From contig JAZUBA010000050.1 of the NCBI GenBank assembly GCA_045638265.1, positions 48,523 through 112,522 on the forward strand: DNA of 64,000 nt, written 5' to 3'. Positions 43,462 to 50,178 of the stretch are shown piece by piece. The position numbers and the translations under genes are program-made. This stretch comes from RGIG4140 sp045638265. Lineage in GTDB: Bacteria; Pseudomonadota; Alphaproteobacteria; CAAHEQ01; UBA3637. The first letter of the stretch is position 1. Each line of letters begins with the position of its first letter. The notes under the pieces were generated by a model, which searched no databases, had not been told where the DNA came from, and saw only the letters and a list, made by a program, of their open reading frames with translations.

Positions 43462-44826
43462 TTATTTGACATTATAACCAAACCATTTGTTTTTGACATC
43501 TTCATAATAGGCTTTTGGATTATACATCGGCACATCCAAATTCAAATCTTTCGGATTCAACTGACCAACAGCTGACAACAAGGCATAAGCCGATACAATT
43601 TCATCCCGATGAACACGAACCAATGAAACTTGGTTATCCAAATGTTCCTGTTCGGCATCTAACACATCTAAAACCGTCCGAGAACCGACTCGTGCTTCAC
43701 GAATCACCCCTTCCAATGCAATTTTAGAGGCTTTAATTTGAAATTGAATAGAATCAATCTGTGCTTTGTTAGCCGTATAATTTTCCCATGCGCTGATTGT
43801 TTGAGCCCGTACATCCTGTTTGATTTTAGCTAATAAAATCCGATATTGATTAGCCGTTTGTTTGGCTGCCCGAATATCGGCATATTCTGCACCTGATTGG
43901 TATAACGGCACACGAACGTTTGCCTTTACATCCCATGATTCAACCCGTTTAAATGAAGATACTTCATGTTGTTTACCGGCAGAAGCGGTTAAGTCTACTT
44001 GTGGAGCCAATACGCCCTTCTTGGCACTCAAACCATACTCTGCCGATTCTAATGCATATTCTGCCGCTTTAATCATCGGGTTAGACGTCATTGCCAAATT
44101 AATGGCTTCCTCCAATGTTTTAGGCAAACGAATCGCTTTATCATTGACATCATCCATTTGATTGGACGGTTGCAAGCCGACAACACTGAAATAATTGGCA
44201 TTGGAAACTTCCAAAGATCCTTCTGCTGCAATTCGATTCGCTGTTGCACCAGCCAAACGAGCTTCTGATTGAGCAACGTCCGTACGGGTTAATTCACCGG
44301 CTTTAAAGCGTTTTTGATAAGAATCTAAATGCTTACCCAATACTTTTTCATTGCTGATTTGCAAATCTAACACCGCTTTATCCCGAATCACATCCATATA
44401 GACGGCAACGGCATCCAACAAGGTTGACTGCTCGGTATTATATAAATCAGAACGAGCAGATTTGACTTGACTTTTAGCAGATTTGACGGAGTTATATGTT
44501 GACAAACCTGAAAAAACGGGTTGAACCAAATTAATGCTGATTCCATCCGGATTTTGATATTGATTTAAGGTTGTACCGCCAAATTGACGTTCATAGGCAC
44601 TTTTGGAATGCGAGCGTCCGATACTGCCCTGCCCGATAATTGAGGGACGATAACCCGATTTTGCCTTGGCAACCGATTCGTCAATTGCTTTCAATCCGGT
44701 CCGTTGAGCGTTAACAGTTAAACTGTTTTCATAAGTATAGGACAAAACGTTGGATAAATTATCTGCCAACGCCATGGTTGAAACAGTTGTCAAAATAAAG
44801 GCTAACCCTGTGATTTTCTTAAACAT
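43462..44826 (-). CDS. tolC: TolC-family outer membrane efflux protein
   Basis: 454 residues with a signal peptide (LAFILTTVSTMALA). The body has the two TolC repeats with long coiled-coil helices: NAQRTGLKAIDESVAKAKSGYRP, GISINLVQPVFSGLSTYNSV, LRDKAVLDLQISNEKVLGKH-like, and the second half ANVRVPLYQSGAEYADIRAAK and VGSRTVLDVLDAEQEHL. It forms the outer-membrane channel of drug efflux pumps and type I secretion. GAGGAG precedes the ATG. popZ begins just past its stop. Confidence 0.94.
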   Translation of the reverse strand: MFKKITGLAFILTTVSTMALADNLSNVLSYTYENSLTVNAQRTGLKAIDESVAKAKSGYRPSIIGQGSIGRSHSKSAYERQFGGTTLNQYQNPDGISINLVQPVFSGLSTYNSVKSAKSQVKSARSDLYNTEQSTLLDAVAVYMDVIRDKAVLDLQISNEKVLGKHLDSYQKRFKAGELTRTDVAQSEARLAGATANRIAAEGSLEVSNANYFSVVGLQPSNQMDDVNDKAIRLPKTLEEAINLAMTSNPMIKAAEYALESAEYGLSAKKGVLAPQVDLTASAGKQHEVSSFKRVESWDVKANVRVPLYQSGAEYADIRAAKQTANQYRILLAKIKQDVRAQTISAWENYTANKAQIDSIQFQIKASKIALEGVIREARVGSRTVLDVLDAEQEHLDNQVSLVRVHRDEIVSAYALLSAVGQLNPKDLNLDVPMYNPKAYYEDVKNKWFGYNVK

Positions 44827-44903
44827 ATTACTCCTCTTTCATTTAATTTGATAATTGAGAATATAACATTTTGAAAAAAAATTCAAGATTTTTATTTTTT
44901 TTC

Positions 44904-44932
44904 TTGACATATTTTATAAAATCAGATAAAAG
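44904..44932 (+). promoter_or_regulatory. Promoter of tRNA-Cys/tRNA-Asn
   Basis: TTGACA, a 17-bp spacer and TAAAAG, 15 bp before tRNA-Cys. Confidence 0.75.
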
Positions 44933-44947
44933 AAGTTTATTCACAAA

Positions 44948-45022
44948 GGCCGGTTGGCAGAATGGCTTATGCAGAGGACTGCAAATCCTTTTATACTGGT
45001 TCGATTCCGGTACCGGCCTCCA
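44948..45022 (+). tRNA. tRNA-Cys (GCA)
   Basis: Acceptor GGCCGGT/ACCGGCC, anticodon loop CTGCAAA (anticodon GCA), discriminator T, encoded CCA. Confidence 0.95.
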
Positions 45023-45040
45023 AGAATAAACAAATCGTGT

Positions 45041-45115
45041 TCCAGCGTAGCTCAGTGGTAGAGCAATCGGCTGTTAACCGATCGGTCGTAGGTTCGAGCC
45101 CTACCGCTGGAGCCA
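45041..45115 (+). tRNA. tRNA-Asn (GTT)
   Basis: Acceptor TCCAGCG/CGCTGGA, anticodon loop CTGTTAA (anticodon GTT), encoded CCA. It is 18 bp after tRNA-Cys and co-transcribed with it. Confidence 0.96.
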
Positions 45116-45118
45116 TTT

Positions 45119-45148
45119 AAAAGCGTTCATTCAATGAACGCTTTTTTT
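45119..45148 (+). terminator. Rho-independent terminator of the tRNA-Cys/Asn unit
   Basis: AAAGCGTTCATT / AATGAACGCTTT stem with a one-base loop, followed by Ts. Confidence 0.9.
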
Positions 45149-45163
45149 GTTGCCTTATTTTTC

Positions 45164-45310
45164 CTTAATTTTATCTTCCCGTCACACTTGTACGTCACTT
45201 TACCCGATATAGACATTTAGACACATCTATATTTTAAGATTTTAATACCACTTTTCCCGAATGGATTTTTAAGATTTCAATGACTTCTACCCGATTAGAT
45301 TTTTGGAATG
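45164..45310 (+). repeat. Dispersed tRNA-linked repeat, copy B
   Basis: Aligns with the minus strand of 1335-1500 (see copy A) and sits in the same place relative to a tRNA and its terminator. Beyond 45310 further degenerate units follow (about 45311-45400: TTTTGACCGATT, CTTTATAGACTTTTAAGA), hinting at an internally repetitive element. The remainder of the 45116-45612 gap holds a minus-strand terminator and nothing else recognised. Confidence 0.75.
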
Positions 45311-45509
45311 ATTGAACATGAATCATTTTTTTGACCGATTGCCCTTTATAGACTTTTAAGACTTCAGACATCATAAAACTTGATATCTTATCACCTTGGT
45401 TTTCAAAAATTATCATTGACAGACAAGATAACCAACAGGAGAATATGAACAACATCTTAAATATATAGAGAATTTTATGAAAATTTATTGTCGTTAATTA
45501 TTTTGAACT

Positions 45510-45547
45510 TAAAAATAATACCCTTGTATTCACAGAGGGTATCATTT
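45510..45547 (-). terminator. Probable terminator of pilin-like gene P3
   Basis: On the minus strand ATACCCTC/AGGGTAT stem with a ~10-nt loop, then TATTTTT, about 65 bp past the P3 stop. Confidence 0.6.
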
Positions 45548-45612
45548 TATTATATCACTGAACAATTTGAACACTTTAAAATTTTTCCAATTTAATAAGT
45601 GTATTTATACTG

Positions 45613-46773
45613 TTATTCACACACAGCTAATCCCAATGGACTGGTTTTATGATTGCGATAAACATATCCTGCATAATTCGCTCCAAGATCTAATACAAAC
45701 GAATAACTACCATCAGAATTAGATACCCATATAGCATTTGAATCATTATCAAAACGTAATCTTAAATCTGCTAATGTAGTAGATGTATCACATACTGCTG
45801 GTTCTGCTGCGCCTCCATCTAAACAATCAGACAAATGACATTGTGTTTTTTTTGCAGGAAGTTTAATTGCAACATCGTTAAAACTAGGAAGTTTTTTTCC
45901 AAGTGCATGACAAAAGTTCATAGCCGTGTACCAATCTGTACCTCTACCAGGCCTTGAATCTGTTTGTAATTTTCCTAAAACTTGTTGATCCGATGTCATT
46001 GCTTGACACTTTGCTGTACTATAATAGCAATAGTAACCGCTCTTGACACCACCACAATCTTTGTTTCCTGAATAATTATTTACATTGCAAGATTTACCAT
46101 CCAATCTTTCAACACATTCACCATTTAAACACATGCCATTATCTTCGCCACCTTTATAATTACATGTTTTAAATTCATAAGACGTTATATCACCTGTATC
46201 CGGATCACAACATTGCTCATTATGTCTTAAACAACAATTAGATTCTACACAACGATTTGTACCCGAACACCATTTGTATGGTGTTTGATTACAACTTTCC
46301 TCTGTTTTATAGTCACTAGCGACATGTACTGTAGATAAATCATTATTAAAAGATAAAACAACGGTTGTATTATCTTCACAAACAAGTGGCTCAAATCCCT
46401 TAACAATATCGCTTATCATATTTTGTAAGGCTTGACATACTTCTTTACTTACAGAGCCTACTTTTAAGGAAAACTTTTTATCAATCTTTGTCCACTGGGC
46501 ATCACCATACTCGTCATAAACAGTATTATCAAAAACAGAATCCCCAATTAAACGTTCAAATTCACTTAACGATGGTTGGTTTTCGGACATAATTTGACTA
46601 GAAACAATATGTGCCCGTTGATTTAATTCTTCTAATATTTTATTTGCTTTATACTTATTCCAAGATAAAGTATAACCGGCAATTCCACCAAATGATAAAA
46701 CGCCGATAATGGCTAAAACGCCTAATATTTCAACCATTGAACGACCAGCTTCATTTTGTACTTTATTCATCAT
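45613..46773 (-). CDS. Pilin-like surface protein with lectin-like C-terminus (locus P3)
   Basis: ATG 46773 is chosen because GGGAG lies 4 bp upstream. The 386-residue protein has leader MMNKVQNEAG, then RSMVEILGVLAIIGVLSFGG: prepilin-type cleavage after Gly10, Glu at +5. The pilin stalk (residues 30-150) diverges from the other three loci. A Cys-dense middle follows (SNCCLRHNEQCCDPDTGD, CVERLDGKSC). The C-terminal ~110 residues resemble a C-type lectin fold more fully than P1/P2: DWYTAMNFCHALGKKLPSFND, LRLRF, AIWVSNSDGSYSFVLD and LAVCE. It is probably an adhesin-like minor pilin. Confidence 0.82.
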   Translation of the reverse strand: MMNKVQNEAGRSMVEILGVLAIIGVLSFGGIAGYTLSWNKYKANKILEELNQRAHIVSSQIMSENQPSLSEFERLIGDSVFDNTVYDEYGDAQWTKIDKKFSLKVGSVSKEVCQALQNMISDIVKGFEPLVCEDNTTVVLSFNNDLSTVHVASDYKTEESCNQTPYKWCSGTNRCVESNCCLRHNEQCCDPDTGDITSYEFKTCNYKGGEDNGMCLNGECVERLDGKSCNVNNYSGNKDCGGVKSGYYCYYSTAKCQAMTSDQQVLGKLQTDSRPGRGTDWYTAMNFCHALGKKLPSFNDVAIKLPAKKTQCHLSDCLDGGAAEPAVCDTSTTLADLRLRFDNDSNAIWVSNSDGSYSFVLDLGANYAGYVYRNHKTSPLGLAVCE

Positions 46774-46821
46774 AATCTCCCTTTTTTTGTTAAAATTGTT
46801 CAATAAAATCAATTAATCTTG

Positions 46822-46850
46822 ATTGTAACAAAAGGGTCGTTTATTTGCAA
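46822..46850 (-). promoter_or_regulatory. Promoter of pilin-like gene P3
   Basis: On the minus strand TTGCAA (46850-46845), a 17-bp spacer and TACAAT (46827-46822). An A/T-rich tract lies upstream of the -35 inside the element. Confidence 0.8.
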
Positions 46851-46974
46851 CACTTTTTTTTATATTTTTGCAAATTTTTTTGATTTTGGCTTATTGGCGG
46901 ATTATTGCGGGCTGGTGAGAAATGGTGGAATAAGGCGGTTTAGGTGCGAAATCGTTGCAAATAAACGACCCTTT
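46831..46974. repeat. Inverted-repeat element upstream of P3
   Basis: Arms 46831-46851 and 46954-46974 are perfect 21-bp inverted copies (core GGGTCG rather than the CGTACG of P1). The interior is 102 bp. The T-rich end lies next to the gene-side arm and the GATTTCGCAC end is distal, i.e. the same relative orientation as P2 and opposite to P1 and P4. Confidence 0.82.
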
Positions 46975-46977
46975 ATT

Positions 46978-47032
46978 TGCCTTCTTGTTTCATTGAAAAA
47001 TAACAATTTTTTTATAGATATATGATTTATAT
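46978..47032 (-). repeat. 55-bp inverted repeat, copy 1
   Basis: Perfect reverse complement of 49922-49976. It adjoins the distal arm of the P3 element, as its partner adjoins the distal arm of the P4 element. The stretch to 47220 is A/T-rich; a 76-codon minus-strand frame there (47132-46902) lacks a ribosome site and is not called. Confidence 0.9.
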
Positions 47033-47220
47033 CCCTCAACAACTCATATACCTTATCCGGCGATGCACATTCATATGCTATACCTATTTCATTCGTTATA
47101 TCTTTACAAAAAATCAATACAACTGCTTCCATTGTTCTATCAGTATTTTTAATATACTAAATAAAAAGATTAATAAAATCAAATAGAAATAAAATAAATC
47201 AAAAAAACCAAAAAAAATGC

Positions 47221-47249
47221 TTGCAATTTTTTTTGAAAGACTGTATAAA
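47221..47249 (+). promoter_or_regulatory. Promoter of tRNA-Val
   Basis: TTGCAA, a 17-bp spacer and TATAAA, 17 bp before the tRNA. Confidence 0.82.
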
Positions 47250-47266
47250 TCATTCTGTTCTTTGAT

Positions 47267-47343
47267 GGATGTGTAGCTCAGGTGGTTAGAGTATTACGTT
47301 GACATCGTAAGGGTCGCAAGTTCGAGTCTTGCCACATCCACCA
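47267..47343 (+). tRNA. tRNA-Val (GAC)
   Basis: Acceptor GGATGTG/CACATCC, anticodon stem TTACG/CGTAA with loop TTGACAT (anticodon GAC), encoded CCA. Confidence 0.95.
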
Positions 47344-47359
47344 TCTTTTGAAATAATAG

Positions 47360-47390
47360 TTGGTTTTCGGTTTTCCGAAAACTTTTTTTT
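47360..47390 (+). terminator. Rho-independent terminator of tRNA-Val
   Basis: GTTTTCGG / CCGAAAAC stem with loop TTTT, then eight Ts. Confidence 0.88.
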
Positions 47391-47414
47391 ATACCTAAAT
47401 AATCATTTTTTTAT

Positions 47415-47450
47415 AATAAAAAATATACGCCCCAAAAGATGAGGCGTATT
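47415..47450 (-). terminator. Rho-independent terminator of the Fic gene
   Basis: On the minus strand ATACGCC / GGCGTAT stem followed by ATTTTTT, 21 bp past the Fic stop. Confidence 0.8.
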
Positions 47451-47470
47451 TATTTGCATATTTTATAAAT

Positions 47471-48562
47471 CTATCGGGAATGAGAGTTAGTCAACCGCCG
47501 TTTTACCGAACGTTTTTTATTCCAACGAATTTCGCGTTCTTCCGCATTAGACAAGGTGTGTGGTAAGAAACGTAAACGAGCAACCGCTATTTTTAAAGAC
47601 TTTTCCAGCTGTTTTAACATAAATAACCGATATGGCCTGTCATTTCCTTTAACAGAGTAAGTTTCCAATGTTTTGATATATTGTGCTCTGTCTTTCGGAT
47701 CAATAATAATCGGCGGTAAATTATTTTGGATTAAAATGGTATTCATCAATAACCGTGATGCCCGACCGTTACCATCTGTAAACGGATGAATTCCGGCCAT
47801 ATCAAAGTGGAACTTTAATGCCCGTTCAATCGGATTGGATATTTTATTAACATTTTTGACCATATCTGCCATTAATTCAGGCACTTTCATATAGTTGGGT
47901 AAAACAGTTTGTGTATCAGGAAAACGAACTTTAATTTGACGATAAACACCGGCACGTTCCGGTTCAGTTGCCAAAACAAAACGATGCAAATTTTTAATAT
48001 CATCTTCCGTAATTGGTGCTTTATTGTCAGCAAAAGCCAATGTTAAAGCGTGTTCAAACGCTTTTGAGGTTGCATTCCGTTCAGCATTAAAAATTTTACG
48101 AATCTGGTCTTTTTCGGCCTCTGTTGTCGCCCGTTTTAACTTCATATTCATTTCCAAACTATTGTAAGAATGAATAATTTCGTCACACATATATCTCCAA
48201 AACTGCCCTTGCTCAAAACAACAGTTCAACAATTCGTTATATATTGATTTTTTACGGGAAATCCGTTTTTTTATTAATGCAATTTCAGGCGTATCCGTCA
48301 TTAATTTCGGACTTGTTTTTTTCTTTTTGATTTGTGTCGCCGTAGCTGGAGTTTGTACATTGAAAGATATATTTTTAAGTGCTGATTTTTGAGAAACAAC
48401 CGATGTTTTATGTTTCATTAATTCAGCTTTAACATCCGGCATACTTAATAAAAGAGATCGCTTTTCTTCGGCAGGCAATGTTGTAAATTTGTCATATTTA
48501 TCTGCAATATCAATACTGCTATCATTAAAAAAGGAAACTAATTCGCTATTTAATTCAGTCAT
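47471..48562 (-). CDS. Fic-domain protein (probable AMP-transferase)
   Basis: 363 residues without a secretion signal at the N-terminus. The Fic core occupies residues ~130-320, with the catalytic motif HPFTDGNGRASRLL near residue 252. The flap region (GVYRQIKVRFPDTQTVLPNY) precedes it. The complete HPFxDGNGRxxR motif predicts transfer of AMP (or another nucleotide) from NTP to target hydroxyls. The N-terminal ~120 residues (low-complexity, Lys-rich) are unusual and may direct targets. No obvious adjacent antitoxin is seen. Host effector or self-regulating toxin are both possible. Confidence 0.88.
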   Translation of the reverse strand: MTELNSELVSFFNDSSIDIADKYDKFTTLPAEEKRSLLLSMPDVKAELMKHKTSVVSQKSALKNISFNVQTPATATQIKKKKTSPKLMTDTPEIALIKKRISRKKSIYNELLNCCFEQGQFWRYMCDEIIHSYNSLEMNMKLKRATTEAEKDQIRKIFNAERNATSKAFEHALTLAFADNKAPITEDDIKNLHRFVLATEPERAGVYRQIKVRFPDTQTVLPNYMKVPELMADMVKNVNKISNPIERALKFHFDMAGIHPFTDGNGRASRLLMNTILIQNNLPPIIIDPKDRAQYIKTLETYSVKGNDRPYRLFMLKQLEKSLKIAVARLRFLPHTLSNAEEREIRWNKKRSVKRRLTNSHSR

Positions 48563-48702
48563 TTATAAAACCCTTAATCTTTGTTATCATTTTTGGCAAC
48601 TATTTGTAATAATTATTATAACAGAATTTTTATAAAAATCAAGAAAAATCATCTTGAAAACCAAAAAAACAAACCTTATGTCTAGAAAAAGGAGTAAAAA
48701 AA

Positions 48703-49506
48703 ATGAATGAATACAATGTTATATGCATAAAATGGGGTTCGGTCTATCAAGCAAGCGACGTAAATAAGCTTTATTCAATGATTAAAAACAATACATCTTA
48801 TCAGATTCATTTTTATTGCTTTACAGATGACACATCAGGGTTAGATTCGCAAATTATCACCAAACCGTTGCCACAATTTCAAAATATCAAACAAGGCGAG
48901 GAAGAATGGACAACAAAATACGCTTATAAAAAAGAAGCAGCATTATGTGATGATAATCTGGGCGGATTAACGGGTCAAAGAGTGTTCTTTTTTGATTTAG
49001 ATTCGCTGATTGTCGGGAATTTAGATGAATTTTTTGAATATCCGCAAGGAGATAAATTTTATATCATCAACGATTGGAATACAAAGGGCGATTCGGTCGG
49101 ACAGGCAAGTTGTTATTCGTTTGTGGTTGGCACTTTGGGATATATTAAAACATATTTTGAACAACATCCAAAAGAAATTGTGGAAAAATTCTATACGGCT
49201 TCACAGGAATATTTGTCTCACAAGGTTATTGAAAAAGAAGGGAAACTCAATTTTTGGCCGGATAATTGGTTTAAAAGTTTTCGTTTCCATTGTTTGCCAA
49301 AGTGGTATTTACGCTCTTTTGTAGCACCGCAACTCCCCCAAATTAAAGGTTTAAAAATGATTGCTTTTCATGGGCTACCGGATATTAACGATGCTATTTT
49401 AGGAATATGGTGTTCAGATAAAAGCAATGGAAAATATCCACGAGGAATAAAAAAATTATACAAGCATTTATTACCCTGCCCATGGATTAATGATTATTGG
49501 AAATAA
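48703..49506 (+). CDS. Glycosyltransferase-like protein (GT-A, DxD type)
   Basis: 267 residues, no membrane segment. It begins YNVICIKWGSVYQASDVNKLY. QIHFYCFTDDTSGLD and a central VFFFDLDSLIVGNLDEFF motif, with DLD as the metal-binding DxD, mark a nucleotide-diphospho-sugar transferase fold as in GT8-like and capsular glycosyltransferases. WPDNWFKSFRFHCLPKW and FHGLPDIND toward the end fit the acceptor side. AAGGAG precedes the ATG. It is a lone gene between Fic and tRNA-His. The substrate is unknown. Confidence 0.75.
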   Translation: MNEYNVICIKWGSVYQASDVNKLYSMIKNNTSYQIHFYCFTDDTSGLDSQIITKPLPQFQNIKQGEEEWTTKYAYKKEAALCDDNLGGLTGQRVFFFDLDSLIVGNLDEFFEYPQGDKFYIINDWNTKGDSVGQASCYSFVVGTLGYIKTYFEQHPKEIVEKFYTASQEYLSHKVIEKEGKLNFWPDNWFKSFRFHCLPKWYLRSFVAPQLPQIKGLKMIAFHGLPDINDAILGIWCSDKSNGKYPRGIKKLYKHLLPCPWINDYWK

Positions 49507-49514
49507 AGAGATAA

Positions 49515-49580
49515 AAAAAATCCTCTCAAAGGTGAACTATTTGATTTATATCAGATAATTCGTTTCAGAGAGGATTTTAT
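49515..49580 (-). terminator. Hairpin between glycosyltransferase and tRNA-His
   Basis: AAAATCCTCTC and GAGAGGATTTT are inverted repeats with a ~40-nt loop. The minus strand ends in a T run, so it probably terminates tRNA-His. A second small hairpin (AGCTCC/GGAGCT, ~49600-49618) lies between. Confidence 0.6.
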
Positions 49581-49628
49581 CAACAAGGAGTACAAAAATA
49601 AAAGCTCCGACAAGGAGCTGATAACAAG

Positions 49629-49706
49629 TGGGGCGGAAGATCGGACTCGAACCGACGACATCTGGTACCACAAACCAGCGCTCTAACCAACTGAGCTACA
49701 TCCGCC
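49629..49706 (-). tRNA. tRNA-His (GTG)
   Basis: On the minus strand G(-1) faces C73, the hallmark of tRNA-His. The anticodon loop TTGTGGT sits on stem CTGGT/ACCAG (anticodon GTG), and CCA is encoded. The acceptor stem has a T-T mismatch at pair 6-67. Confidence 0.94.
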
Positions 49707-49718
49707 AACGCAGAAACA

Positions 49719-49747
49719 CTTTTAACAGATATTTTTTATATTGTCAA
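49719..49747 (-). promoter_or_regulatory. Promoter of tRNA-His
   Basis: On the minus strand TTGACA, a 17-bp spacer and TAAAAG. Confidence 0.75.
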
Positions 49748-49921
49748 GCAAAAAAAATGAAAATTATTACTTTTTTTATTTTTAAACATAAAAAGCAATC
49801 GTTTAAAGGTTACAAAGGTATGAAGATTGTGTAAAACATAAGGCGATATATCAGACAAACATCAACTTGGGCTGTATATATGGTGGGATACTGCTGTACG
49901 TTAGAGATAAATTTATAGTAT

Positions 49922-49976
49922 ATATAAATCATATATCTATAAAAAAATTGTTATTTTTCAATGAAACAAGAAGGCA
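49922..49976 (+). repeat. 55-bp inverted repeat, copy 2
   Basis: Perfect reverse complement of 46978-47032, adjoining the distal arm of the P4 element. Similarity stops abruptly at the outer edge (49921). Confidence 0.9.
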
Positions 49977-49979
49977 TAT

Positions 49980-50131
49980 TAAGGTACGTTAAATTGCAAC
50001 AACTTTTTTCACTTTTTTGCATTTTTTTTTGTTTTTTTCGATTTTTAATGGTTGGCGAATTTGTCATAGTTCCCTTGATTTTGGGTGTTTTGGCACTTAT
50101 ATGCGAAATCGTTGCACATAAAGGTACCTTT
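49980..50131. repeat. Inverted-repeat element upstream of P4
   Basis: Arms at 49980-50000 and 50111-50131 match at 16 of 21 positions (cores GGTACG and GGTACC). The interior of ~110 bp has its T-rich end distal and its GATTTCGCAT end beside the gene, like P1. Confidence 0.75.
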
Positions 50132-50140
50132 AATTACAAT
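50112..50140 (+). promoter_or_regulatory. Promoter of pilin-like gene P4
   Basis: TTGCAC, a 17-bp spacer containing the palindrome AAAGGTACCTTT, and TACAAT. No A-tract lies directly upstream. Confidence 0.78.
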
Positions 50141-50178
50141 GGGGATAGTGTTATTTTCAATAAAAGGGGACTAAAATA

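Noticed and set aside
45234..45455. 73-codon minus-strand frame in repeat copy B
   Set aside because: Not conserved in frame in copy A and without a ribosome site.
46902..47132. 76-codon minus-strand frame upstream of P3
   Set aside because: No ribosome site, it crosses the 55-bp repeat and the element, and is not conserved at P4; perhaps a gene remnant.
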